Below are positions 8,600 to 17,296 of a DNA stretch of 64,000 bases, piece by piece. The notes below the pieces were generated by a model, which was not told the origin of the DNA, made no database searches, and was given only the letters and a program-made list of their open reading frames with translations. The stretch's first letter is position 1. Each line of letters opens with the position of its first letter. Source of the DNA: Rhizobium sp. 9140 (GTDB lineage Bacteria; Pseudomonadota; Alphaproteobacteria; Rhizobiales; Rhizobiaceae); NCBI RefSeq assembly GCF_900067135.1, contig NZ_FJUR01000002.1, positions 981,501-1,045,500 on the forward strand. The letters run 5' to 3'. The position numbers and the translations under genes are program-made.

Positions 8600-9026
8600 G
8601 ACCCAGAGCTCCGATGATTGCCGTCAATGCGTTGAGATCGCGGCACTCCAGCGTCAATCTCACACCATTCGGCAATGATACACTCACCTTCGCTGGAGAG
8701 GTCAGCGGGTCGCTCCTCTCCGTCGTCGGCAATCGCTCTTCGCGATCCGTGGCAGGCATCTCAATGTCGAACTCGCTGCTCGGGGCGGCAATCTGAACTG
8801 GAATAAACGCAGATGTCGAAGACGGCGATAATGGATGTGCCGGGGTATGTTTCCTGATCCATTTCCAAACGAGGTTCGCGTTGACCCCGTGTTCTCGCGC
8901 CAGTTTCGATACTGATGCGCCGGGTTCAAGGCAGGCCGCAACAAGGCGATCTTTCGAACCTTGATCGAAGCGCCGTCTTCCATTCCGACCAACCAGCCGC
9001 ACAGCAAGTTTTTGACCTTCACCCAT
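8592..9026 (-). CDS. tnpA: IS66 accessory protein TnpA (copy 1)
   Basis: 144 residues with an N-terminal helix-turn-helix typical of IS66/IS3 OrfA proteins: RRRFDQGSKDRLVAACLEPG, then SVSKLAREHGVNANLVWKW. The C-terminal half is low in structure and ends with a NGVRLTLECRDLNALTAII segment shared by IS66 TnpA proteins. It likely binds the element ends. The other copy of the same gene is split by a further IS66 insertion (16083-16396 plus 19648-19768). Confidence 0.93.
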   Translation of the reverse strand: MGEGQKLAVRLVGRNGRRRFDQGSKDRLVAACLEPGASVSKLAREHGVNANLVWKWIRKHTPAHPLSPSSTSAFIPVQIAAPSSEFDIEMPATDREERLPTTERSDPLTSPAKVSVSLPNGVRLTLECRDLNALTAIIGALGHV

Positions 9027-9108
9027 ACTTGGTGTCCACCTTTTTTAAGTGGACACCTCATGCCAAAGCTCACTCAATTACAGAAGGTGCGGAGAAATTC
9101 GCGCTTAC

Positions 9109-9237
9109 GCATGCCGGACATGACGCATTAGCGCCGGCTCGGGAGAGCAAGATGCAGGTCTCATCATCAATGTGGGTGATGCGTTCGGCGATAAAACCAG
9201 CCGGTACCAAATCAGAGGGTCGACACTTGGTGCTCAT
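9109..9237 (-). pseudogene. ISL3-family transposase remnant, part 1
   Basis: Reading leftward from ATG at 9237 gives a start like that of ISL3 transposases: SDLVPAGFIAERITHIDDE, then a Cys-Pro at the IS66 target site. Joined across the 6524-9108 element (removing one GCATGCCG), it continues as CPACGRMSQR at 6523. Only the zinc-ribbon region of the transposase survives. Confidence 0.65.
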
Positions 9238-9680
9238 CAGGCTGATTCCTTTGTGGAAACCAGCAAAGCAGCATCGTCACAACTGCATCAAAACTGAGTC
9301 AGGCCAATTTTGCACGCCGGAACACAAGTCATTTCGTTGGATGGGTTGCATCGCTGTGGCAGCTGAATGCGTCATCCACATAGAAGGCTCGTCCCACAAA
9401 GCTCCATCACGCGGCGCTTATGTGGACCGCGAAGACAACCTTGTACGCGGCAGGACCGCCTCAACGCCTTTACGCTTGCCCCCCAGCGGCGATTAGAAAA
9501 CCCCGTCAATTCAGTTCATATTCGCCGCACATCATGGATTGACGGCGGCTTAGATTGACAACGAACAGCTCGGCTTATAGTACTGCTAGCAGTAGCGGCT
9601 AATCAGTTTAGTCACCAAATCGACGAATAGCGTGCTAAATAACATCTCACCAAGTACGAATTAGTACATCAGGGGTTACT
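9238..9680. other. Intergenic stretch before the glycan genes, no gene recognised
   Basis: About 440 bp. No convincing reading frame, repeat or RNA was recognised. The first part probably contains the end of the ISL3 remnant. The base composition becomes AT-rich after about 9540, so the border of the glycan island lies there. The promoter of the gene at 9681 should be in 9540-9675 but no clear -35/-10 pair stands out. Confidence 0.4.
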
Positions 9681-12600
9681 GTGCTGGATCTTGAATTCTA
9701 TAAACAATATAATTCACTTGGATATGATTTGACAGACACGGATTTGCAGCGCCACTGGGAAAGCACTGGGTATCCGTCCGGCCTCTATAGCAGTCCGGAA
9801 GATGCGCTGCGGAAATTGAGCGCACTGCCAGATTTGCCGCCGAACTTTGACGTATTCACTTATTTAGAACTGAATAAGGATGTCGCGGAATCTATTCAAT
9901 GGCCATTCGAGGGCATCATCCATTTCTTGGATTACGGGCAGAAAGAAAACCGGCGTTACAGCTACAATGTGAGGGACACTCAACGTTCCATTAAAATTGA
10001 CAATGAAGATGTTCGTGACATCGGCGAACCTGTACATGAACGACTCGACTACGATATGAACCTCCTCGATACGCAATTTCGCCTACTCAACGACACCCAG
10101 CGCGACAGTTGGGTTGAAGCAGTCACAACTCTACTCGAAACCAAGTCAATCCGCCAGCTTCGACATCATCATCCGCGCGGAGCAATGTTGAACTCGAGTT
10201 TCAATATCATTTCGTACATGGTAAAGAATCCAGACATAGCTGAAGCTACCAAACACGATCCATTTCTGGCGCTTGTACACTTTCTCGAGTTTGGCATAGA
10301 AGAAGGGCGGTCTGGCGATCCTACGCACGTCGATAGTGCATTCATTGCATCATATTATGACCTCGAATTGCCAAATGATATCCGTGCAAGTGATGTGGTT
10401 CCCCTGTTGCGAAAAAAGCGACCTTCTGAAGACGACGCATATTTTTTGAGCGAAGAAGAATGGGCTATTTATAATAAAATCGACGAAAGGCAATTTCTCG
10501 ATCTTTTCGACCATGAATATTACCGATGTAAAGTTCAAGATAAAGAATTTCTATCACATGATCGCTGGACGTGTATCGATCATTTCTGGCGGATAGGCCG
10601 CTTCTCGTCAATAGATATTAGTTATGAGATGAGGTTCGATGCTGATTACTACGGTTCGGTTTATCACGCTAATCTAGCTGAGCGCATGCCGTCACCGAGT
10701 GTTTTGTACGCGGACTGGCTTCACAACGGAATCAAACGCGACTATTCTCCTAATCTGGGGGCTTGGCTCTCTTCAAGAGTGAATGTGGCACTGCCGGAAG
10801 ATTTTGAAACGGCTCTAAGTTTATACGCGCTAAACGCCGGACTAGTGTCGCAGACCCTCAATGACATAGCAACCCATATGCTCACCGCGGGGCATCCTGC
10901 CATTGTGGAAATCAAAATTGATTCTCCTTCGATGGGCTTGTTTATGGCCAAGGTGGCAGACAGGTACGCACTTGGCGGAAATCCACAACTCGCCGATAGA
11001 ATTTATCAGAACGTCTCGTCCTCTATGCCGATGTTGTCGAAGGTCCTGCAACATCAGAGTGATCAGCTTGAGCGAGCAGGTTACATTGGGTCCGCGGTAG
11101 CACTAAGAGAAAAGGCCATTTCGGAAGGGAGTGAAGACATATGGTCGTATTTGACGCTCAGCACGTCCTACAAAGCCCTCGGTCAGCCCGATCAAGCTAC
11201 AAAGATTTTGGCAAGCGCGAGCCTTAAGTTTCCTGGCGACGTCAACATCAGAAAACTAAAGCAAGCTCAAGCACGGAGTCTATTCGAATCGTCTTGGGAC
11301 GGCGCTCCTTCCCGCGCGCTGATCAGGGGCTACAAAGCTACGCAATCCGAAATAGCATTACAACTAGATCTATGTACTGAACGTACGGTATCCTGTGAAA
11401 ATCGATCAGCAACGATACAGAGAGTTGCTTTAGTAGCAAGCTACGATATCGCGCAATGCAAGCTGTACCGTGTCAACCAAAAGCTGCAGCAGCTTGCGCA
11501 TGCGGGATTAACGGTTAAAGCGTTCGGCTATAACACTGAACTGAGTAATTTTGTGTCCGAAGTTGGTAATTACGACGCTGTAATTTTCTTTAGAGTTCCT
11601 GGATTTCCATCCGTCATCGATGCAATTACTCTCGTGAATGATATGGGTATCCCGTCCTTTTACGATATCGATGACTTAATTTTTGATGAAAATGAGTTCC
11701 CGCCGCCGTTAAGTACTTACGCCGGTGCAATCACTGCAGAGCAGCATGCGGAGATTGCATGTGGTGTGCCGTTGTTCCGCCACGCGATGTCTCTTTGTGA
11801 CTATGGAATTGTATCTACACCTACCCTCGCGTCGCTGGTTGCAAAACACGTGAGGACAGGGCTAGTGTCTGTCCATCCGAATGGACTAGGCCATGAGCAC
11901 TATACTGCGCTGGCTAGACCAACTTCAAATAGGCAGCCTGATGATGTATGCCGTGTATTCTACGGATCTGGCACTAAGGCTCACAAAGAGGATTTCTACG
12001 ATATACTGGAACCCGCCCTCGTTCGACTAGCTTACGAATTCTCTGGTCGCGTACATATCTATCTGCTTGGATATTTTGAGTGGACCGAGAAGCTTCAGTC
12101 AATAAGAAAACATGTGACAATGATGCCCCCGGTATGGGACGTTGGTCTGTATTGGGAAATTCTCTCCAAAATGGACATAAATTTAGCAGTCTTGTCGAAT
12201 TCGGTCGTGAATAACGCAAAAAGCGAGATAAAGTGGCTCGAGGCTGCTATGTTTGGCATACCTTCGATAGTCAGCCGAACTGATACGCACGCTAAGGTAA
12301 TCAAGCACGGTGCGACTGGTTATCTATGTAACACGACTGAAGATTTTTATAACACGCTTGAACTTTTGGTGAATGACCGAAACCTTCGTAGCGCGGTGGG
12401 TGCTGCCGCTAACTCTGTTGCAACTGAACAATACGGCATCCCGACACTTTCAGTCAATTTGAAGACGATACTAGATTCAGCCACAGTACCTAAAAAGAAA
12501 AGACTTCTGATAGTAAACGTTTTTTACCCACCACAATCAATAGGAGGCGCCACCAGAGTTGTTCGTGACAACGTTCTAGATTTACTTGCAAAATATGGAG

Positions 12601-13694
12601 ACGAATTTGAGATCGACATCATTTGCACCTTGGAAGGTGGGAAAGACCCATATTCACACGAGGTTTACTCAATCGACGGGGTCCGAGTTTTTGCCGTGAC
12701 AGCCCCATCTGAGCCAGACATCGACTCAAATCCAGTTCATACCAAAATGGGCGAAGCGTTCTCAAATCTCTTAGACGTTATCAGACCCGACATGATTCAT
12801 TTCCATTGCATACAGAGACTCACTGCTTCAGCCGTTAACACTACTTACGACCGAAAAATCCCTTACGTCATAACGGCTCACGATGGTTGGTGGATTTCGG
12901 ATAAGCAGTTCCTCTTAGATGAGAACGACAAAGTTAAGCTATATGAGTATCAGACAGCGGACGATCTCATTGGTGGCTTTTCTGCGGGCATTAATTCACG
13001 TGCGGCGCTTCTACGGAAAGCCTTATTCGGAGCTCAGCATGTTCTTGCGATTTCAGACGCATTTTCTAAAATATATAAACAAGCCGGCGTACCAAACGTG
13101 CTAACTATATCAAATGGTGCTCCAACAGTAACAGCCTTGCCGAAAAAACCATCTGATCGCGGTCGTGTGAGGCTAGCGCACATCGGAGGCATGGAGCGAC
13201 ATAAAGGTTTCCATCTCGTAAAATACGGACTTATGTCAAACCAGCTAGAAAATGTTGAACTGTTAGTTATAGATGCGACTCTTCCGTCTGGAGTCGAGCG
13301 CACTGAAGTTTGGGGCAAGACCAAAGTCACTTTCCGCGGGCGCACTAAACAGGAAAACATAGGTGAGCTCTATTCGGAAATAGATGTCCTACTAGCTCCT
13401 TCGGTATGGCCTGAAGGTTTTGGGCTCGTGACGAGAGAGGCATTAGCGTGTGGCTGCTGGGTGGTTGCATCAGATCGTGGCGCAGTGGGCGCGGATGTCA
13501 CGGACGGCGAGAACGGATTTATAATTGACGTCTCAACGGTGGGACCAATCTCGGAGGTTTTGCACAAAATCGACGGGGATAAAACGAAGTATAGCAAACC
13601 ACCCGCTCATCGCATCACTCTTCGAAAGGCGTCCTCCCAAGCCGACGAACTAGCTGCATTATACAGGCGAGTAATTGCTGATCCTACTAAGTAG
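9681..13694 (+). CDS. Giant glycosyltransferase with two GT4 domains and an N-terminal repeat region
   Basis: 1337 residues, GTG start preceded by AGGGG. Residues 1-360 hold degenerate units of the type FDxxxYLxxNxDV...HFLxxGxxEGR seen in many rhizobial surface-glycan transferases. Residues 370-530 look helical and TPR-like (SYKALGQPDQATKILASAS). A first GT4-like domain (about 560-930) starts VALVASYDIAQCKLYRVNQK and has KSEIKWLEAAMFGIPSIVS. A second (about 940-1330) begins LLIVNVFYPPQSIGGATRV and has the donor-binding EGFGLVTREALACG motif. No signal peptide or membrane helix is seen, so it is probably cytoplasmic, adding two sugars to a lipid-linked or protein-linked chain. It is AT-rich with codon use unlike the operons further right, suggesting acquisition by transfer. 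Confidence 0.85.
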   Translation: MLDLEFYKQYNSLGYDLTDTDLQRHWESTGYPSGLYSSPEDALRKLSALPDLPPNFDVFTYLELNKDVAESIQWPFEGIIHFLDYGQKENRRYSYNVRDTQRSIKIDNEDVRDIGEPVHERLDYDMNLLDTQFRLLNDTQRDSWVEAVTTLLETKSIRQLRHHHPRGAMLNSSFNIISYMVKNPDIAEATKHDPFLALVHFLEFGIEEGRSGDPTHVDSAFIASYYDLELPNDIRASDVVPLLRKKRPSEDDAYFLSEEEWAIYNKIDERQFLDLFDHEYYRCKVQDKEFLSHDRWTCIDHFWRIGRFSSIDISYEMRFDADYYGSVYHANLAERMPSPSVLYADWLHNGIKRDYSPNLGAWLSSRVNVALPEDFETALSLYALNAGLVSQTLNDIATHMLTAGHPAIVEIKIDSPSMGLFMAKVADRYALGGNPQLADRIYQNVSSSMPMLSKVLQHQSDQLERAGYIGSAVALREKAISEGSEDIWSYLTLSTSYKALGQPDQATKILASASLKFPGDVNIRKLKQAQARSLFESSWDGAPSRALIRGYKATQSEIALQLDLCTERTVSCENRSATIQRVALVASYDIAQCKLYRVNQKLQQLAHAGLTVKAFGYNTELSNFVSEVGNYDAVIFFRVPGFPSVIDAITLVNDMGIPSFYDIDDLIFDENEFPPPLSTYAGAITAEQHAEIACGVPLFRHAMSLCDYGIVSTPTLASLVAKHVRTGLVSVHPNGLGHEHYTALARPTSNRQPDDVCRVFYGSGTKAHKEDFYDILEPALVRLAYEFSGRVHIYLLGYFEWTEKLQSIRKHVTMMPPVWDVGLYWEILSKMDINLAVLSNSVVNNAKSEIKWLEAAMFGIPSIVSRTDTHAKVIKHGATGYLCNTTEDFYNTLELLVNDRNLRSAVGAAANSVATEQYGIPTLSVNLKTILDSATVPKKKRLLIVNVFYPPQSIGGATRVVRDNVLDLLAKYGDEFEIDIICTLEGGKDPYSHEVYSIDGVRVFAVTAPSEPDIDSNPVHTKMGEAFSNLLDVIRPDMIHFHCIQRLTASAVNTTYDRKIPYVITAHDGWWISDKQFLLDENDKVKLYEYQTADDLIGGFSAGINSRAALLRKALFGAQHVLAISDAFSKIYKQAGVPNVLTISNGAPTVTALPKKPSDRGRVRLAHIGGMERHKGFHLVKYGLMSNQLENVELLVIDATLPSGVERTEVWGKTKVTFRGRTKQENIGELYSEIDVLLAPSVWPEGFGLVTREALACGCWVVASDRGAVGADVTDGENGFIIDVSTVGPISEVLHKIDGDKTKYSKPPAHRITLRKASSQADELAALYRRVIADPTK

Positions 13695-13790
13695 GCCTAC
13701 GCGACAACTGAACAGCAGCTTAGCTTTTAGGCTCGCCGCAAACAACGGCGATGGGATATGCAAATTTCCTATCTCGATGCAGGAGTTAAA

Positions 13791-15443
13791 ATGGACTTTG
13801 AGTACGAAACGAAACGTTATCTATCGAATTTAATAGATCGTTATGGTTGGGAAATAGGAAGCCATAGCTACGGCAATCCAATGGTTATGGAGCATGAGTG
13901 GGGTGCACTCTCTATAGGTAGATTCTGCTCAATCGCACATAATACGACCTTGATCCTCGGCAACCATCGAACGGACCTCGCAAGTACATATCCTTTCCGA
14001 ACCCTCAGTGGCTTCTGGCCCGGCGCAGAACGTGGGCTTCCTGACCATGAAACCCGGGCAAATGGCATTGTGATTGGAAACGACGTTTGGCTGGGAGCAA
14101 ATTGCACAGTCTTGCCTGGAGTTACTATCGGAGACGGCGCAATAGTAGCCGCCTCTGCAGTTGTAACGAAAGACGTTCCGCCATATGCCATTGTGGCAGG
14201 TAACCCGGCGCGGCTAAAACGTTATCGATTCAACGGCGACACTATAATGAAGCTCCGTCGGATCGCTTGGTGGAACTGGGACGACGCGCAACTAAAGGAA
14301 CATATACCTGCAATTACCGGGCTGAGTGCTGGCGATTTTGCGCAGTATATAGAGAGGACGAATATGATTAATTCACTATTCGTCGGAAGCGACAAAGCAA
14401 AACTGACGATTTGCCATGCTCTATGGGGTTCAGCTGACATCCGATCAGACCACCCTCACACCGGCGAACACAAATCGGTGCTTTATCTCCCACTCCTACT
14501 AGAAGGTCAGTGGGGGGTCTACGATATCAATGGAAGCAACATTGCAGACGCGGTTGACTTTCGGGGACCTGAATGCATCACACATAACCAGGATGTATCG
14601 CCGATATCAAGAGATGAATTTCAGCCCATAGTTATGGACGATGCATTATATATCTATGTGGGCCGAATTAACTCGCATTTTGGCCATTTCCTCATAAACT
14701 CACTGCCTCGTTTTTGGCCAATCTTCGATGGCGTGACTATGCCCTTCAAGTTGGTGTACCATGGGCAGCAAACTCCTGAAGAGCTTTTTGAGATTTCTTT
14801 CATCGCAGACATCTTTAGCGTCATGGGCTTGCGAAGTACAGATTTTATAAAGTTCGACGAGCCGCGCATATTTCCGACACTTCTAATCCCTCAATCATCG
14901 TTGATGGAGCAAAATTACGCGTTCCCGAAATATCGCGAGATGTGTCTTGCGATTGGAGATATTATAGTTCCTAATAAGGCTAGCCCACAACAGCGCGATA
15001 TAGTGTATTACTCGAAGCAAAAACTCAAAGGTGGTGTAGGTAGATTCGTTAACGAACATGAAATTGAAGAGGTAATGTCAGAGAATGCTGTGCCAATTAT
15101 TTATCCGGAGTCGCTATCTTTTACAGAGCAACTCTCTGTTCTCGACAATTCGTCTGTCTTAATCGGTAGCGGTGGATCCTTTGTGCATAATATAATATTT
15201 ATCAGAAATCCGCCGAAATTGATTCTTTTGAATCCAACGCGAGACATTAACAGTAACTTTGCTCTTCTTGATAAGCTTTCTTCGGTGGATGTTACATATC
15301 TCTATCCAGAGGAAATAGAAGTCATGAAACCGACTGACGGACGTTTCTTGACATCGCGTTATATCCCAAACGCGGATCTTGTCGGGAAAGTCATGTACGC
15401 GATGGGTAAGTCATACACCGCTAGAGCACTGGCGCAATCATAA
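13791..15443 (+). CDS. Fusion: CatB-type acetyltransferase plus GT61 (DUF563) glycosyltransferase
   Basis: 550 residues from ATG at 13791, chosen because AGGAG lies 6 bp upstream; a longer start at 13758 has no ribosome site. Residues 1-190 form a left-handed beta-helix acyltransferase of the CatB/Vat group: [20 protein letters not shown], then [15 protein letters not shown] and [13 protein letters not shown]. Residues 215-530 resemble GT61/DUF563, with [20 protein letters not shown] and a late [14 protein letters not shown] motif. The product would acetylate and glycosylate a surface glycan. The last few codons and the stop come from the end of an IS630 remnant (from 15424), so the native C-terminus has been replaced. 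Confidence 0.85.
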   Translation: MDFEYETKRYLSNLIDRYGWEIGSHSYGNPMVMEHEWGALSIGRFCSIAHNTTLILGNHRTDLASTYPFRTLSGFWPGAERGLPDHETRANGIVIGNDVWLGANCTVLPGVTIGDGAIVAASAVVTKDVPPYAIVAGNPARLKRYRFNGDTIMKLRRIAWWNWDDAQLKEHIPAITGLSAGDFAQYIERTNMINSLFVGSDKAKLTICHALWGSADIRSDHPHTGEHKSVLYLPLLLEGQWGVYDINGSNIADAVDFRGPECITHNQDVSPISRDEFQPIVMDDALYIYVGRINSHFGHFLINSLPRFWPIFDGVTMPFKLVYHGQQTPEELFEISFIADIFSVMGLRSTDFIKFDEPRIFPTLLIPQSSLMEQNYAFPKYREMCLAIGDIIVPNKASPQQRDIVYYSKQKLKGGVGRFVNEHEIEEVMSENAVPIIYPESLSFTEQLSVLDNSSVLIGSGGSFVHNIIFIRNPPKLILLNPTRDINSNFALLDKLSSVDVTYLYPEEIEVMKPTDGRFLTSRYIPNADLVGKVMYAMGKSYTARALAQS

Positions 15444-15503
15444 GATTCACATTTACGTTCAGATTTGCGAATCTGGGTTTATGTCCCAGAGTGTTGGTTT
15501 TCA
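15424..15503 (+). mobile_element. IS630 end remnant (about 80 bp)
   Basis: The sequence from GAGCACTGGCGCAATCATAAG to GTTGGTTTTC is a close copy of the right end of the IS630 at 30509-31645 read in reverse. It includes the transposase start (ATGTCCCAGA at 15481). It begins after a TA (15422-15423), the IS630 target. It is cut by an IS3 remnant. The stop codon of the GT61 gene lies inside it. Confidence 0.75.
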
Positions 15504-15741
15504 TGCGGAACTGAGCCGGTGGGGGTGCGGACGAAAACTTCGACCACCAGCAGGAGGTAGTTCATGTATTCCTACGCAGACAGACTTCGAGCCGTTGAGC
15601 TCTACATCCGGCTTGGCAAGCGGCTCAAGGCAACCATTCGGCAGTTGGGTTATCCCACAAAGAATGCTCTGAGGGGTTGGTACCGCGAGTACGTCGAGAA
15701 CCGCGACTTGCGTGTTCAAGCGGTAGCTCGAGCACCAAAAT
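15504..15741 (+). pseudogene. IS3-family OrfA fragment
   Basis: The frame from ATG 15564 reads MYSYADRLRAVELYIRLG, then a RQLGYPTKNALRGWYREYVE helix-turn-helix, the start of an IS3-family OrfA. A GCAGGAGGTAGTTC ribosome site precedes it. After about 59 codons it is cut at 15741 by the left end of IS66 element C. No downstream part of this IS3 is in the window. Confidence 0.8.
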
Positions 15742-15826
15742 GTACGCATCCGAGGTGGGCCGCCTTGTAGGAGCTGTCGGATCTGGCACTGACTGTCCTT
15801 ATTGACGTCAATATGGACAGTGCGGA

Positions 15827-16000
15827 ATGGAACGACTTGAGATTGTCGATAGCGGGCGACGTCGTCGCTTCAGCAAAGAGATGAAGCTGCAGATTGTCGC
15901 CGAGAGCTATTCGGAACCTGGCTTGTGTGCGACGACGGCGCGGCGACATGGCATATCGCGCTCGCAGTTATATGAATGGCGCCGGCTCGCACGAGCGTGG
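15827..16000 (+). pseudogene. tnpA: IS66 element C TnpA, 5' part
   Basis: 58 codons from ATG 15827, with an RRRRFSKEMKLQIVAESYSE helix and a TTARRHGISRSQLYEWRRL helix-turn-helix of IS66 TnpA. It is interrupted at 16000 by element A copy 2. Removing that element and one GAGCGTGG joins this exactly in frame to 21845-22042, giving a 123-residue TnpA. Confidence 0.9.
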
Positions 16001-16082
16001 GTAAGCGCGAATTTCTCCGCACCTTCTGTAATTGAGTGAGCTTTGGCATGAGGTGTCCACTTAAAAAAGGTGGACACCAAGT

Positions 16083-16396
16083 ATGGGTGAAGGTCAAAAA
16101 CTTGCTGTGCGGCTGGTTGGTCGGAATGGAAGACGGCGCTTCGATCAAGGTTCGAAAGATCGCCTTGTTGCGGCCTGCCTTGAACCCGGCGCATCAGTAT
16201 CGAAACTGGCGCGAGAACACGGGGTCAACGCGAACCTCGTTTGGAAATGGATCAGGAAACATACCCCGGCACATCCATTATCGCCGTCTTCGACATCTGC
16301 GTTTATTCCAGTTCAGATTGCCGCCCCGAGCAGCGAGTTCGACATTGAGATGCCTGCCACGGATCGCGAAGAGCGATTGCCGACGACGGAGAGGAG
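16083..16396 (+). pseudogene. tnpA: IS66 element A copy 2 TnpA, 5' part
   Basis: The first 314 bases of the same tnpA found intact at 8592-9026. It is cut at GAGAGGAG (16389-16396) by element B. The remaining 121 bases are at 19648-19768; joined, the gene has 144 codons, as in copy 1. Confidence 0.95.
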
Positions 16397-16527
16397 GTAA
16401 GCTTCCGAGGAAGGCCGTCTTGCTGAGAAGTGAGGCGAATTGGATGCTCTGTCTATATGGACGTCAATATATAGACAGTGTGAGAACCGTGGATTTACCA
16501 ATAGAGAAGCGGCCCCAAGTTAGCCGC

Positions 16528-16902
16528 ATGGAGATTGTCGATAGCGGGCGGCGTCGCCGTTTCAGCAACGAGGTCAAACTTGCGATCGTGGCAGAGAGTT
16601 ATTCCGCCCCGCGTCAGGTCACGGCGACAGCACGTCGCCATGGGATCACACGCTTTCAGTTGAACGATTGGCGTAAAGCAGCCCGTGAGGGACGGCTCAG
16701 CAATGGCCGGAGTGAAGGGTTTATTGCTGCACTGCTGGTCCCGGAGCCAGGCATGCCGGCTGTTGCGCCGACCAATTCTTTGATGACACAAAGTGGGCTT
16801 ATGGAGGTTATCAGCGCCAATGGTCGCCGTGTGAACGTAGGACGCGACGTCGACGTTGAAGCGCTGCTTCGGGTCCTGCGCGGACTGGAGGCGCTACGGT
16901 GA
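16528..16902 (+). CDS. tnpA: IS66 TnpA (element B)
   Basis: 124 residues from ATG 16528; the choice follows the related gene at 15827, although an in-frame GTG at 16480 is possible. It contains an RRRRFSNEVKLAIVAESYSA helix, a TARRHGITRFQLNDWRKAAR helix-turn-helix, and a C-terminal [20 protein letters not shown] segment typical of IS66 TnpA. It probably binds the element ends. Its stop overlaps the GTG start of tnpB by four bases (GTGA). Confidence 0.9.
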   Translation: MEIVDSGRRRRFSNEVKLAIVAESYSAPRQVTATARRHGITRFQLNDWRKAAREGRLSNGRSEGFIAALLVPEPGMPAVAPTNSLMTQSGLMEVISANGRRVNVGRDVDVEALLRVLRGLEALR

Positions 16903-17249
16903 ATCCGTTTCCAATGGGAACAGGCGTCAAGGTCTGGCTTTCGACGGGCCATACGGACATGCGATGTGGGTTCCCATCGCTGGCGCTACGGGTGCAGGAG
17001 GTGCTGAAGCACGACCCGCTGGGCGGTCATCTGTTCTGCTTCAGGGGGAAGCGTGGTGACCTGATCAAGGTCGTCTGGCACGATGGCCAGGGGGCTTGCC
17101 TGTTCACTAAAAGGCTTGAAAGGGGCAGGTTCATATGGCCTTCGATGGCCGATGGTGTGGTGTCCATCTCGACGGCGCAGCTTTCCTATTTGCTGTCTGG
17201 AATTGACTGGCGCGCGCCGCAGGAAACTTGGCGCCCTAGCCGGGTCTAA
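16899..17249 (+). CDS. tnpB: IS66 TnpB (element B)
   Basis: 116 residues with a GTG start overlapping tnpA. Typical TnpB features: [20 protein letters not shown], a LFCFRGKRGDLIKVVWHDGQ core and an LERGRFIWP stretch near the middle. It is about three quarters similar to the TnpB of element C (22039-22392), and more distant from that of element A. It is needed for transposition, but its activity is not defined. Confidence 0.93.
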   Translation: MNPFPMGTGVKVWLSTGHTDMRCGFPSLALRVQEVLKHDPLGGHLFCFRGKRGDLIKVVWHDGQGACLFTKRLERGRFIWPSMADGVVSISTAQLSYLLSGIDWRAPQETWRPSRV

Positions 17250-17296
17250 CTGCATTTTTGCATTGAGATTATTGAGAAATCTGGTTGAATGTCATC

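Larger units (their letters stand above)
6524..9108 (-). mobile_element. IS66-family element A, copy 1 (2585 bp, intact)
   Basis: Ends GTAAGCGCAATTTTCG (left, 6524) and the complement of GTAAGCGCGAATTTCTCC (right, 9108), flanked by an 8-bp direct repeat GCATGCCG at 6516-6523 and 9109-9116. That repeat length is the rule for IS66. It contains tnpA, tnpB and tnpC in the standard order, leftward. The element sits inside an ISL3 transposase remnant. A second copy at 16001-21836 is also 2585 bp once its own insertion is removed, and the encoded TnpB and TnpC are identical. Both copies are therefore recent. Confidence 0.95.

Noticed and set aside
15767..15790. Left end of IS66 element C at GTAGGAGCTG
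   Set aside because: The matching ends GTACGCATCCGAGGTGGGCC at 15742 and CTGCTCGGATGGATAC at 24409 agree better with element B.
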